This document shows, one piece after another, positions 8,531 through 17,385 of a stretch of 64,000 nt of DNA; within the stretch, counting starts at the first letter, position 1, and every line of letters begins with the position of its first letter. The position numbers and the translations under genes are program-made. The DNA is from Arthrobacter antibioticus (GTDB lineage: Bacteria; Actinomycetota; Actinomycetes; Actinomycetales; Micrococcaceae), in the NCBI RefSeq assembly GCF_030063205.1, contig NZ_JASISQ010000004.1, positions 124,001-188,000 on the forward strand, given 5' to 3'. Below the pieces are notes generated by a model, which saw only the letters and a list, made by a program, of their open reading frames with translations, was not told the DNA's origin and made no database searches.

Positions 8531-9517
8531 ATGACTGACACAACTGCGAATAACCGCACCGCTAATGGCTTTGGGATCGCCACCATTGCCAACTCAGGCG
8601 ATGTTTTGGATGTTTGGTTTCCCGCGCCCAAACTAGGTGTCGGCGCAGACTCCTTGGGCAACGTCCCCGAAGCTAGCCCGGAGCTGACTGCATTGGCTGC
8701 GTCAGGGACGGACACCGACCGCGACGTGCACCAAAATGTTCTCTTTGCCCAAATTAATCTCGACGCCGAACCGGCAGATGCAGTTGACGCCTATCTTCGA
8801 CTGCATCTGCTCTCCCACAGACTGGTGGCGCCGAACAGCATTAACCTTGAAGGAATCTTCGGCAAACTCAGCAATGTTGTCTGGACCAATTTTGGTCCAG
8901 CCCCGGTGCCCAACTTTGAGCTCACCCGCGCCAAGCTTCGCCTGCGGGGAGCGGTGACGGTTTATTCCGTGGACAAGTTCCCTCGAATGCTTGATTACGT
9001 GATCCCCACGGGTGTCCGGGTTGGCGATGCAGATAGGGTCCGCCTTGGAGCTCATCTGGCGGAGGGCACAACAGTTATGCATGAAGGTTTTGTAAACTTC
9101 AATGCCGGCACACTAGGTATCTCTATGGTTGAAGGCCGCATTTCTGCCGGGGTGGTTGTTGGCAACGGTACCGATGTTGGCGGCGGCGCCTCAATCATGG
9201 GCACCCTGTCCGGCGGCGGCAGGCAGCGAATTGTCCTTGGTGAGCGGGTCCTGCTTGGCGCCAACTCCGGTGTAGGCATCAGCATTGGCGATGATTGCGT
9301 GGTGGAGGCTGGCCTCTACGTCACAGCCGGCACCCGGGTTCGTCTCGCCGGAGCCAAGAACGCAGATGGCGAAGACACAACTGTGATTGTTAAAGCCAGT
9401 GAGCTTTCAGGTGTGCCCAACCTGCTCTTCCGGCGCAACTCCACCTCGGGTGGTGTCGAGGTGCTACCGCGCAACGGTTCCGCTATTGAACTCAACGACA
9501 GTCTGCATGCCAACTAA
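8531..9517 (+). CDS. dapD: 2,3,4,5-tetrahydropyridine-2,6-dicarboxylate N-succinyltransferase
   Basis: Transfers succinyl from succinyl-CoA to tetrahydrodipicolinate in DAP/lysine synthesis. The 328-residue protein has the actinobacterial DapD layout: an N-terminal helical domain, then hexapeptide repeats of a left-handed beta-helix (for example VGDADRVRLGAHLAEGTTVM, GGGASIMGTLSGGG and ISIGDDCVVEAG). The gene starts 30 bases after the molybdoenzyme gene and may be read partly from it. Confidence 0.93.
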   Translation: MTDTTANNRTANGFGIATIANSGDVLDVWFPAPKLGVGADSLGNVPEASPELTALAASGTDTDRDVHQNVLFAQINLDAEPADAVDAYLRLHLLSHRLVAPNSINLEGIFGKLSNVVWTNFGPAPVPNFELTRAKLRLRGAVTVYSVDKFPRMLDYVIPTGVRVGDADRVRLGAHLAEGTTVMHEGFVNFNAGTLGISMVEGRISAGVVVGNGTDVGGGASIMGTLSGGGRQRIVLGERVLLGANSGVGISIGDDCVVEAGLYVTAGTRVRLAGAKNADGEDTTVIVKASELSGVPNLLFRRNSTSGGVEVLPRNGSAIELNDSLHAN

Positions 9518-9583
9518 TCCACTAAACACCCCTCACATGCCCCTGGCTCCACTCTGTGGCGGCAGAATTTTTGGCGGTAAAGA

Positions 9584-10501
9584 ATGAGGAGTCGGGCCGC
9601 TTTTGGTTGGCTCACCGTTTTGGGCCTCACTTCCGGTCTGCTCATTGGCAGTGGAATTTGGCTAGCCAACACGTTCAGCGGTGCCTTAGCCCCCGGCCTG
9701 TCGCTGGGATGCCAGGCCACAGTCGGTGAAAACAGCTACAGCCTGGCGCTGGACCAAACCGAAAATGCGGCCTTGATCTCCAACCTGGCGGTGCAAAGGG
9801 GCATGCCTGCGCGTGCAGCATCCATTGCTTTGGCCACCACCATGCAGGAGTCAAAACTGCGCAATATTCCCTACGGTGATCTGGACTCAGTGGGATTGTT
9901 CCAACAACGTCCATCTCAGGATTGGGGCAGCGTGGAGCAAATCATGGATCCTGTTTATTCCGCCAATGCTTTTTACGATGTCCTGGCACAAGTACCCAAC
10001 TACGTGGATCTGCCTATCAACGATGCAGCTCAAATTGTGCAGCGCTCTGGTTTCCCTCACGCATACGCCCAGCATGAATCCCTTTCACGCGCTTTCGCCT
10101 CCGCATTGACAGGGCAAATGCCGCAGGGGCTTAACTGCACGTTGCCGCCGGCCACCTCCGGCAGTGCGCCGGAAACCGTGGGTGCGGCTGCGCAAGCGGC
10201 GTTGGGCCCGTTGGCCACTATTACTTACACCACAGGAACCTCAGAGACAGTGCCCGCCAAGCCGGGAACAACGGCACAAGGTTCACAGCTGGAGTTTAGT
10301 GTCCCCGATGCCTATGGCTGGATGATGGCTCATTGGGCACTGGCCAACGCCAACCAGCTGGGTATTATCGAAGTCAGTTATGCAGATCACACATGGAATC
10401 GTGATGCCAACGCCGAGGGCCGCAACATGGGCTGGCAAGCCGGAAAGTCAACTGTTCAAGGACAGCTGAGAATCATCTTGGCCGCTGTTCCAAGCGCATG
10501 A
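9584..10501 (+). CDS. Secreted lysozyme-like-fold protein
   Basis: 305-residue protein with an uncleaved or cleaved N-terminal signal/anchor (hydrophobic residues 9-30). It has a lytic-transglycosylase-like core: TTMQESKLRN, then GDLDSVGLFQQRPSQDWG. This pattern occurs in actinobacterial lysozyme-fold domains, and the Glu of MQES is the candidate catalytic residue. Database names for such proteins (for example heavy metal transporter) are poorly founded. The C-terminal 100 residues, ending in a WQAGKSTVQGQLRIIL segment, are of unknown fold. The ribosome site is weak. A cell-wall role is likely but not shown. Confidence 0.6.
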   Translation: MRSRAAFGWLTVLGLTSGLLIGSGIWLANTFSGALAPGLSLGCQATVGENSYSLALDQTENAALISNLAVQRGMPARAASIALATTMQESKLRNIPYGDLDSVGLFQQRPSQDWGSVEQIMDPVYSANAFYDVLAQVPNYVDLPINDAAQIVQRSGFPHAYAQHESLSRAFASALTGQMPQGLNCTLPPATSGSAPETVGAAAQAALGPLATITYTTGTSETVPAKPGTTAQGSQLEFSVPDAYGWMMAHWALANANQLGIIEVSYADHTWNRDANAEGRNMGWQAGKSTVQGQLRIILAAVPSA

Positions 10502-10523
10502 TGCAGCTTGTTGCCAAGCGCCT

Positions 10524-11135
10524 TCACACAAGCATCTCCACCACCGGCTGAACGTAACTGACAAACACTTCTTGGTCATCAAGTAAATTAGAGCTCATGA
10601 TCAAACGGTTGGGCTCAATGAACCAGGCGCGCGGTTCAGAAAGCGGAATTTCAACAATAGCTAAGGTGAAATCCCTGGCACTTCGGCCCAGTTCCATTTC
10701 ACGGTTGTGAACCAAATCGGCAAGAATCTTGTGCCCGCCGTGTGTTTCACGCGCAGTTGCCATCAATGAATATTGTTTTGACTGCTCGCGGGACCAGTTC
10801 AATGCGGCCCCGTAGTGTGCATGAGCCACTCGTTGGAGGGCGGGCATTCCAGCCAGTTCAGGAAAATCCGGAGGGGAGAAATTCTCTTGTTTCTCGGCGA
10901 AATTGTGCAAGATTGTTCTCCACCAAAATTCCCACTGGTCACGTAATGCCTCTGAGCCGCCCACATCCGCTGTGAGCATGCTGTGGTCCGCGGCTTTCAC
11001 AGGAGGCACCACGTGGGACAAAGCAGGAGTTCCTGCACCTACCAGTCCGGCCGCATCGCGCAGGTAAAGTGCCATCAGCATTGGCGGGCATGTATCCATG
11101 GTAATCCGCCAGCCTGGACCTCCGGTGTGGTGCAT
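10524..11135 (-). CDS. Hypothetical protein
   Basis: I do not recognise this family. The frame stays open to 11258, but its upper part runs into a long palindrome. The start is placed at 11135 because GGAGG lies eight bases before that ATG, giving 203 residues. The sequence is mixed alpha/beta in character without signal peptide or membrane helices. It is rich in Trp and His (DQWEFWWRTILHNF) and ends in EPRAWFIEPNRLIMSSNLLDDQEVFVSYVQP. It lies head to tail after a TetR gene, but the palindrome between them probably separates transcription. Confidence 0.6.
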   Translation of the reverse strand: MHHTGGPGWRITMDTCPPMLMALYLRDAAGLVGAGTPALSHVVPPVKAADHSMLTADVGGSEALRDQWEFWWRTILHNFAEKQENFSPPDFPELAGMPALQRVAHAHYGAALNWSREQSKQYSLMATARETHGGHKILADLVHNREMELGRSARDFTLAIVEIPLSEPRAWFIEPNRLIMSSNLLDDQEVFVSYVQPVVEMLV

Positions 11136-11224
11136 AGTTCCCGCCTCCAGCCAGCCGCAGAACAGGCGCGGCGATCCTACGCACCAGCTTACTCTGAACA
11201 CGTCGACTCGGCATCGCCCACCTA

Positions 11225-11318
11225 GACGCTCGCTCACTTTATGCTCACTTTTGGCCAACGCTCGCTCACCTAGGTGAGCGAGCGTTGGCCAAAAGTGAGC
11301 ATAAAGTGAGCGAGCGTC
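11225..11318. repeat. 94-bp perfect palindrome
   Basis: Two 47-base arms (11225-11271 and 11272-11318) are exact reverse complements with no spacer, centred on CACCT/AGGTG. Inside each arm CGCTCGCTCAC is itself repeated, at the outer and inner ends. It begins 12 bases after the TetR stop, so one function may be termination for that gene. Its length and internal repeats suggest a dispersed intergenic palindromic element rather than an ordinary terminator. Confidence 0.9.
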
Positions 11319-11329
11319 GGTTTGGTGGG

Positions 11330-11950
11330 TTACGCCAGCAAAGTGTGTAAGTGGCGTCGCAAAGTTGCCCTGCCTTGTTCCGGGGCTGTCCAGGCCGGCT
11401 GCAGAACCATGCGCAGGCTCAAACCATCCAAGAGACCAATCAATCGCTCCGCCTCATTGACAGGCACCAGGGATTGGGCGGCTAGTGGGCTTTGAAACAA
11501 CGCCAGCAGCACGCGGCCCACCACAGCGCCGGTTGCTCTGTAGTCGTCCCGTGCGGCATCAGCGAGGTTCGTATTGGTACGGGCGTCGAGCATGAACTCC
11601 ATACGCACAACAGCGTCAGCGCGCCGTGACTCATCGAGGGGCAAAAGTTCTTCCAAAACCACTGCACACTTTTCAATCACACCGTCAGCGCTTGTGGGTA
11701 GCGGGTCTTGTTCCAGGGCTTCCAATTTTTCCAAGGCGCGTAAATGGATTCGCTCCGAATTCACGCTAAAAGCAAACACCATTAATTCGGCTTGGCTCTG
11801 AAAATAATGCCGCACTGATCCCAGTGCCAATTTTGCGCTCTGCGCCACGTTACGCAACGAGGCCTGTGTCAGCCCACGCTCAGCAATAACGTCAAATACG
11901 GCATCTGCAACAAGCTCACGGCGATCATCGGCATCCACAATTTTAGGCAC
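11330..11950 (-). CDS. TetR family transcriptional regulator
   Basis: DNA-binding repressor of 206 residues. The N-terminal TetR helix-turn-helix is clear (DAVFDVIAERGLTQASLRNVAQSAKLALGSVRHYFQSQAEL, residues 17-57). The rest is a helical BetI-like ligand-binding and dimerisation domain. The start is GTG 11950, because the nearby upstream ATG frame stops at once. A small membrane-protein gene lies upstream on the same strand. The target and ligand cannot be told from the sequence. Confidence 0.88.
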   Translation of the reverse strand: MPKIVDADDRRELVADAVFDVIAERGLTQASLRNVAQSAKLALGSVRHYFQSQAELMVFAFSVNSERIHLRALEKLEALEQDPLPTSADGVIEKCAVVLEELLPLDESRRADAVVRMEFMLDARTNTNLADAARDDYRATGAVVGRVLLALFQSPLAAQSLVPVNEAERLIGLLDGLSLRMVLQPAWTAPEQGRATLRRHLHTLLA

Positions 11951-12005
11951 ACATCTTTTTTAGCACAGATGTTTCATGATTGCTCAATATCTGAGCGTAA
12001 CATTC

Positions 12006-12191
12006 CTAATGCCCTGCTATACGGTCCTTCTTTTTATCCAAGTACAGCAGCACTAACAAAACTAACATGATGACAAGGGAGCCAATAAAGAACGGCAAGA
12101 ACACGCTCTTGCCAACCAGCAATAACACTCCCAGCACCACAACAACAATGGGAAAAGCCATGGAAAAGGTGTGCAGCAGCAACTTCAACAT
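12006..12191 (-). CDS. Small membrane protein, 61 residues
   Basis: Two hydrophobic helices (about residues 12-29 and 31-53) joined by a short turn, then a charged tail (DKKKDRIAGH). The start MLKLLLHTF is consistent with an integral membrane protein whose tail is cytoplasmic. It is in line with the TetR gene downstream, 55 bases apart, so the two may be co-regulated. No family is recognised. Confidence 0.55.
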   Translation of the reverse strand: MLKLLLHTFSMAFPIVVVVLGVLLLVGKSVFLPFFIGSLVIMLVLLVLLYLDKKKDRIAGH

Positions 12192-12246
12192 TTTTTACTT
12201 CTCTAACTTTTTACAGGAATATGGGGCAGGACTTTTCATGAGAAAA

Positions 12247-12283
12247 GCGGCGGGAGACTTTCCAAGGGAAAGCCGCCCGCCGC
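12247..12283 (-). terminator. gltA terminator hairpin
   Basis: GCGGCGGG (12247-12254) pairs with CCCGCCGC (12276-12283), with further pairing inside. Read on the minus strand it comes shortly after the gltA stop and is followed by CTTTTCTC. Confidence 0.65.
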
Positions 12284-12299
12284 CGCTGTACTTAACTCT

Positions 12300-13583
12300 T
12301 TAGCGCGAAGGGTACATGCGCTCCGGCTCACCCGTGTACAACTGGCGCGGGCGGCCGATTTTTGTTTGGGGATCCTTCATCATTTCGCGCCACTGGGCAA
12401 TCCAGCCCGGCAGCCTGCCAATGGCGAATAAGACAGTGAACATCTTCTCAGGGAAGCCCATGGCCTTGTAGATCAGTCCCGTGTAGAAGTCCACGTTCGG
12501 GTAGAGCTTGCGGGAGATGAAGTACTCATCCGTCAGCGCAACCTCTTCCAAGCGCATGGCAATGTCCAGGAGTTCGTCGTTACCGCCGAGCTTCTCCAGA
12601 ATTTCATGGGCCGTTGCCTTGACGATCTTGGCGCGGGGATCATAATTCTTGTAGACGCGGTGGCCGAAGCCCATAAGCTTGACCCCCTCTTCTTTGTTCT
12701 TGACCCGCTCAACAAATTTCTCAACAGGTTCTCCGCTTTCCTGAATCTGACGGAGCATGTTAAGCACGGCTTCATTGGCGCCACCATGCAGCGGGCCGAA
12801 GAGGGCGTTGATGCCTGCAGATACGGAGGCGAACATGTTGGTGTTCGCGCTGCCCACCAAGCGGACGGTGGAGGTGGAACAGTTCTGTTCATGATCCGCA
12901 TGCAGGATCAACAGCAGGTCAAGAGCCTTGACCACTACCGGGTCCATCTCATACTGCTCCGTGGGAACACCGAAGCTCAAGCGCAGGTAGTTTTCCACCA
13001 GGTTCATGGAGTTGTCCGGGTACAGCATGGGCTGGCCGATGGACTTCTTGTGCGCGTAGGCGGCAATGACGGGCATCTTGGCCATGAGGCGGATGGTTGC
13101 CATCTCAACCTGCTCGTCATCAAAGGGGTCCAGTGAGTCCTGGTAGAACGTGGACAGCGCCGAGACAGCAGATGACAGAACCGGCATGGGGTGCGCGTCA
13201 CGCGGGAAGCCGTTGAAGAAGCCTTTGAGGTCTTCATTGAGCATGGTGTGCCGACGGATGCGCTGATCGAAGGCGTCCAGCTCTGCTGCCGTGGGCAGGT
13301 TCCCGTAGATCAGCAGGAAGGAGACTTCCAGGAAGCTTGAGTGCTCTGCCAGTTCTTCGATGGGGTAGCCGCGGTAGCGCAGGATGCCCTTGTCACCGTC
13401 AATGAAAGTAATGGCGGAGGAGGTTGCTGCCGTGTTAACAAAGCCGGGGTCATAGGCAACAGAGCCGGTGGTTGCCAAAAGCTTGGAAACGTCAAAGCCG
13501 TTGTTGCCTTCTACTGCTTCGAGTCGCGGAAGTTCTAGTTCTCCGCCGTCGTAGCGCAGTGATGCGCTCGTGGAATCAGTCAT
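12300..13583 (-). CDS. gltA: Citrate synthase
   Basis: Condenses acetyl-CoA and oxaloacetate into citrate, the first TCA-cycle step. 427 residues, with the type II bacterial citrate synthase landmarks: HADHEQNCSTSTVR, GPLHGGANEAV, GFGHRVYKNYDPRA and the C-terminal GYTGE-like TGEPERMYPSR. The start at 13583 (MTDSTSASL) has AAGGGG just upstream; the longer frame to 13661 has no such support. It stands alone with its own terminator. Confidence 0.95.
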   Translation of the reverse strand: MTDSTSASLRYDGGELELPRLEAVEGNNGFDVSKLLATTGSVAYDPGFVNTAATSSAITFIDGDKGILRYRGYPIEELAEHSSFLEVSFLLIYGNLPTAAELDAFDQRIRRHTMLNEDLKGFFNGFPRDAHPMPVLSSAVSALSTFYQDSLDPFDDEQVEMATIRLMAKMPVIAAYAHKKSIGQPMLYPDNSMNLVENYLRLSFGVPTEQYEMDPVVVKALDLLLILHADHEQNCSTSTVRLVGSANTNMFASVSAGINALFGPLHGGANEAVLNMLRQIQESGEPVEKFVERVKNKEEGVKLMGFGHRVYKNYDPRAKIVKATAHEILEKLGGNDELLDIAMRLEEVALTDEYFISRKLYPNVDFYTGLIYKAMGFPEKMFTVLFAIGRLPGWIAQWREMMKDPQTKIGRPRQLYTGEPERMYPSR

Positions 13584-13804
13584 GGAGTCCCCTTCATGAG
13601 GTAGCCTGCGAAAGGCCTTCGTTAGTTCAATGCTAATGTCCGTCCGCAGGCACCTGCTCACGTTGAGTCAATCCCCAAGAAAACCATGAAACTCAGTATA
13701 TTAAGAGTCGGGTGGCGTAGACGGCTACCTACGAAACTACCGCTTAGTAGCCCTTCAACACTAATCCTGTGGCCGATTGTGCCGTACGGGCCATCAAAAT
13801 GGGT

Positions 13805-15004
13805 CTATTTTGCGCTGAGACGGCTTGCGGCCGCCGCAATGCGTTCGTCAGTACCTGTCAGTGCCACCCGGATAAATCCGTTTCCTGCTTCACCGTAGAA
13901 GGTGCCCGGACCTGCCAGAATTCCTCGTTCAGCGAGCCGGCCAATGGTTCTCCAGGTGTCCTCGCCCGCTGTGCACCATAGATAAAGGCCAGCCTCTGAG
14001 TGGTGGATTGTGAGCCCAAACGTTTCCAAAGCCGAAACAAGCTGTTCACGACGCTTGCGATAAAGCGCTTTCTGGATCCTGACGTGGCTGTCATTGGCCA
14101 GCGCCACAGTCATAGCGTCCTGAACCGGACGCGGAACTATCATTCCTGCATGTTTGCGGCTGTTGACGAGATTGGCCACCAGTGCGCTATCCCCGGCAAC
14201 AAATGCTGCCCGGTAACCGGCCATATTGGATTGTTTACTCAATGAGTAAATAGCAAGCAGGCCCTCATGTGAGCCGCCACTAACCCGCGGATCCAGCACG
14301 CAAGGCACTGCTTCGCCACCATTTTCAGGATCCCACGGTCCCCAGCCAAGCTCGCCATAGCATTCATCGGAAGCCACAACAGCTCCGATGGACCGGGCCT
14401 GCTCAACGAGCGTGCGAAGTTCTTGCACACCGCGGACAATTCCTGTGGGGTTGCCCGGAGAATTCACCCACACCAACCGCACCTTTGCGCGGGTCTCCGC
14501 GTCCAGCTCATCAAGGGAATCGGCGGCCACAGAGGTGGCACCGGCAAATACCGCCCCCATGTCATAGGTGGGGTAGGCAACTGTTGGCCGCATAATAACG
14601 TCATCCTCGCCCAGACCCAGCAGCAGCGGCAGCCACGCTACCAGCTCCTTGGAACCCACAGTTGGCATGACATTCACCGGATCAAGATCTGGGACGTTAC
14701 GGCGCCGCGCAAACCAGTCAACAACAGCCTGACGCAAAGCCAGCGTGCCATGCGTTGTTGGATAACCCGGCGCATCCGCAGCAGCCCGCAGCGCATCCTG
14801 AATCAGATCTGGGGTGGGGTCCACGGGAGTGCCGATTGACAGGTTCACCACCCCGTCAGGATGCTTCGCCGCAGTAGCCAGATAGGGTGCCAACGCATCC
14901 CAGGGATAATCTGGCAGCTGCAGGCCCAACGGCCGCACAGGCTCATTGGGCTGGCTGGGCTCATTTGAGGGTGCGTTGGAGGTGCTCTGCGGGACCTTCG
15001 TCAT
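13805..15004 (-). CDS. dapC: Succinyldiaminopimelate transaminase
   Basis: PLP enzyme giving N-succinyl-LL-diaminopimelate in the succinylase lysine pathway. 399 residues of class I/II aminotransferase: NLSIGTPVDPTPD, then GYPTTHG, then WVNSPGNPTG, and the PLP lysine in SLSKQSNMAGYR. The start is ATG 15004, ten bases after the ferredoxin stop. The fdx-dapC pair downstream of mshB is the same as the Rv1177-Rv1178 arrangement of Mycobacterium tuberculosis, as I recall it. dapE and dapD are elsewhere in the window. Confidence 0.9.
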   Translation of the reverse strand: MTKVPQSTSNAPSNEPSQPNEPVRPLGLQLPDYPWDALAPYLATAAKHPDGVVNLSIGTPVDPTPDLIQDALRAAADAPGYPTTHGTLALRQAVVDWFARRRNVPDLDPVNVMPTVGSKELVAWLPLLLGLGEDDVIMRPTVAYPTYDMGAVFAGATSVAADSLDELDAETRAKVRLVWVNSPGNPTGIVRGVQELRTLVEQARSIGAVVASDECYGELGWGPWDPENGGEAVPCVLDPRVSGGSHEGLLAIYSLSKQSNMAGYRAAFVAGDSALVANLVNSRKHAGMIVPRPVQDAMTVALANDSHVRIQKALYRKRREQLVSALETFGLTIHHSEAGLYLWCTAGEDTWRTIGRLAERGILAGPGTFYGEAGNGFIRVALTGTDERIAAAASRLSAK

Positions 15005-15014
15005 CGGGTGCGGC

Positions 15015-15338
15015 TCAGTCCTGGTTCTGTGGCGGAAGTGCTGCAATCAGCGGGTGATCGGTGTGCGTATTTCCTACCTTCGCAGCACCGCCCGGGGAGC
15101 CCAGCACGTCAAAGAACTCGACATTTGCCTTGTAGTACTCGGCCCACTCGTCAGGGGTGTCATCCTCGTAGTAGATCGCTTCCACGGGACATACCGGTTC
15201 ACAGGCACCACAGTCAACGCACTCGTCGGGGTGGATATAGAGCGAGCGTTCACCTTCGTAGATACAGTCAACGGGGCACTCCTCGACACATGCCTTGTCC
15301 TTGACATCCACGCACGGTTGCGCAATTACGTACGTCAC
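15015..15338 (-). CDS. fdxA: Seven-iron ferredoxin
   Basis: Small electron carrier of 107 residues. The cysteine spacing matches Azotobacter-type 7Fe ferredoxins: C9, C17 and C50 suit a 3Fe-4S cluster; C21, C40, C43 and C46 suit a 4Fe-4S cluster; C25 is the extra cysteine. The acidic C-terminal half with DEWAEYYKANVEFF is usual for the group. It is probably co-transcribed with dapC, ten bases downstream. Confidence 0.93.
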   Translation of the reverse strand: MTYVIAQPCVDVKDKACVEECPVDCIYEGERSLYIHPDECVDCGACEPVCPVEAIYYEDDTPDEWAEYYKANVEFFDVLGSPGGAAKVGNTHTDHPLIAALPPQNQD

Positions 15339-15442
15339 GTACCCAACCTTCCTTACAAGTTTTCAACCGGCACAGATCGGACCGGTCTGTTCATTATCCA
15401 TCACCACCGCCGTCGCTGCACATCCACGAGACTTAGGATGAA

Positions 15443-15673
15443 GTGGTGAACAGTGCAAATGAGAGACTCGCGCAGCTTCCCCTGGGCACCCGAATGGTTG
15501 TCCGCTACCGGATTGACGGCTCGCTCACCGACGCATTAGGCGATCTCAGCGACCGCGATGACCACGGCGTTACCATCACCACTCGTTCCGGGCCACTGAG
15601 AATAATGTTCGACGACGTCCAGCTCGCCAAGTCTGTGCCACCGCCACCGCCTCGGCGAGACAGGCGTGCATAA
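15443..15673 (+). CDS. Small SH3-like protein resembling the Rv0428c N-terminal domain
   Basis: 76 residues, divergent from fdxA. GTRMVVRYRIDG, TDALGDLSDRDDHGV, TITTRSGPLRI and VPPPPPRR resemble the small beta-barrel domain found at the N-terminus of Rv0428c-type GNAT acetyltransferases, here without the acetyltransferase. Recognition is by eye. It starts at GTG 15443 or the next GTG at 15446, with AGGA upstream. The last codons and the stop lie in the first unit of a tandem 19-bp repeat. Confidence 0.5.
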   Translation: MVNSANERLAQLPLGTRMVVRYRIDGSLTDALGDLSDRDDHGVTITTRSGPLRIMFDDVQLAKSVPPPPPRRDRRA

Positions 15674-15711
15674 GCCAGACAGGCGTGCATAAGCCAGACA
15701 GGCGTGCATGG
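15661..15711 (+). repeat. 19-bp tandem repeat, 2.7 copies
   Basis: CAGGCGTGCATAAGCCAGA occurs at 15661-15679 and 15680-15698, followed by a 13-base partial copy to 15711. It spans the stop codon of the small SH3-like gene and the start of the spacer after it. Confidence 0.9.
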
Positions 15712-15788
15712 CTAAACCCTGCTGAACGGATGGCTGCAGGCCCGCTTCACGCCCTTTATGCACCACCCTTTTTGCACGGCCGCGCACT

Positions 15789-16265
15789 TTACCGCCTGGT
15801 TGTGCCGCCCCGTATCAGTATCCAGGTGAGCCAGGCGACCAGCGGTGTAACCACCGCTATGCCGTACAGCCAAACCGAGCCCTGGGTGTTGTTAAAGATC
15901 ATGCCAAACGAACCCAACTGCAAAGACAGAAGTCCTGCTGTGGCGTAGGCAGCGCCTCCGCAACAGATGACTATCCACGAGCTTTTGCTCCATAGCCCCA
16001 CGAACAGGCTCACTGCCGCGAGCAGAAGCAAAGCAAGGACGGCGCCGTAAGGAATGGCGCTGTGTGGCCCATCCGGGAACCAGGCGTGTCCGTGCAGTGA
16101 AGTCCCCAGTAACCCGGCACCCACTCCGGCACCAACCGCGGCTGAAATCACTGCCAGGCGTCGCGGCGCGGGGAATGAGAAACGTGAGGTGCCCTGCTGG
16201 GGGTTTTCCACCGGAGGGCCCTGCACGGGGTTCTGCTTGCCCGGAAAATTCACCGGCACGTTCAT
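15789..16265 (-). CDS. Membrane protein downstream of mshB
   Basis: 158 residues with a Pro-rich cytoplasmic N-terminus and four hydrophobic helices, the last followed by a short Arg tail (RGGTTRR). The start ATG 16265 overlaps the mshB stop by the ATGA pattern, which fixes it; the longer frame is mshB shadow. A small membrane protein after mshB is also found in mycobacteria (Rv1171), so the position is conserved. Function unknown. Confidence 0.75.
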   Translation of the reverse strand: MNVPVNFPGKQNPVQGPPVENPQQGTSRFSFPAPRRLAVISAAVGAGVGAGLLGTSLHGHAWFPDGPHSAIPYGAVLALLLLAAVSLFVGLWSKSSWIVICCGGAAYATAGLLSLQLGSFGMIFNNTQGSVWLYGIAVVTPLVAWLTWILIRGGTTRR

Positions 16266-17203
16266 GCTTTTTCCTGCCCATAAATCAGCGCGGGATCCAC
16301 AGCGACAAATTCTTCCACGGCGGCGATGTCTTTCCACACATTATCTGAGAGTGCATAGCGCTGCCGGTCCACGGTGATTTGGGTCCGGTGGGCCTTCATG
16401 GCCGCAGTTTTGGCGCAAAGATTGCCCGCAACTGCCAACCGCACAACACCATCCTCGTGCGGGCGCTCCGGCCGATCACTGACAATGGCATAGACATGAG
16501 GCACCACCCATCCCAAAGTACCGGCAGCTGTCCCGGCTGCGGCAGAAGCGCCAGCACCAACTGCGGGGCTGGGCACCGGAACGGCAGCAATCCGCAGTGC
16601 TGCCATGGTGAGCTGGTGTGCCCGGACATGGTCGGGATGACCGTAACCTCCGTCAGCGGCATAACTAATGACGCTCTGGGGCCGCAGAGCCCGGATGGCC
16701 GCTGCCAAGAGTTCCGCGGTCTCCTCAAAGGGTGCGCGGGAGAGGGACCCTGGCAAGACTGTGGTGGCCGCAGTGGCTCGGCCATCTTGGCCCCACGCCA
16801 TGCCAGAGTCGCGGAAGGTCACCTCGCCTCCGGCTGGTGCCGTGAGTCCTTGCCCCAACCAGATATGCTCGCTAACACCCAACGCGGCCAGAGCAGCCGC
16901 CAACTCCTGCTCTCTTACGCTAGCCAACCCCGCACCTGGCAGGGGGGCATCCCTAAGGGGGTGTCCGGCGTCGTACATATCCTCGCTGAGGAACGCCGGC
17001 TTAACTTCCAGATGAGCCAACTCAGCCGGAATAACCTCCCCCAGCTCTCCTCGCGTGCACGTCACCAACACAACATTGACACCTTGGGCTGCCGCTGCGG
17101 CCATAGTTCCACCGGTGACAATGGTCTCGTCATCCGGGTGTGCATGGACAAAAAGTGCTGTGGTGTTTGGGGTCATACCGGGCAACAATGCGGGTGTTTC
17201 CAT
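16262..17203 (-). CDS. mshB: Mycothiol synthesis deacetylase
   Basis: Zinc deacetylase that removes acetyl from GlcNAc-inositol in mycothiol synthesis (EC 3.5.1.103). 313 residues of LmbE fold. AHPDDE (residues 21-26) supplies zinc ligands and the catalytic Asp, and the third ligand lies in YGHPDHVRAHQ. The C-terminal region with YALSDNVW is typical of MshB rather than Mca. A slightly later start at MTPNTTALF is possible. Mycothiol is an actinobacterial thiol, which supports the taxonomic placement. Confidence 0.9.
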   Translation of the reverse strand: METPALLPGMTPNTTALFVHAHPDDETIVTGGTMAAAAAQGVNVVLVTCTRGELGEVIPAELAHLEVKPAFLSEDMYDAGHPLRDAPLPGAGLASVREQELAAALAALGVSEHIWLGQGLTAPAGGEVTFRDSGMAWGQDGRATAATTVLPGSLSRAPFEETAELLAAAIRALRPQSVISYAADGGYGHPDHVRAHQLTMAALRIAAVPVPSPAVGAGASAAAGTAAGTLGWVVPHVYAIVSDRPERPHEDGVVRLAVAGNLCAKTAAMKAHRTQITVDRQRYALSDNVWKDIAAVEEFVAVDPALIYGQEKA

Positions 17204-17317
17204 GGCACCAATCTACCCGCCGCGCGAGGGTCAGCTGCAACTGGCCTCCCGCAGGTACTCCCGTTACTGGGTAACGGAACTGGCCCCCGCAGCTGGGCAA
17301 TAGTTTATTCAACAGCT

Positions 17318-17361
17318 AAGGCCGGCACCCCCGGAACTAATTCCATGAGTGTGCCGGCCTT
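17318..17361. terminator. Hairpin after the oligopeptide transporter operon
   Basis: AAGGCCGGCAC (17318-17328) pairs with GTGCCGGCCTT (17351-17361). It lies between the transporter ATPase stop and mshB, both minus strand, so it probably ends the transporter transcript. No long U-run follows. Confidence 0.65.
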
Positions 17362-17385
17362 GGCCATGCAAATTTCCTGTCAGCT

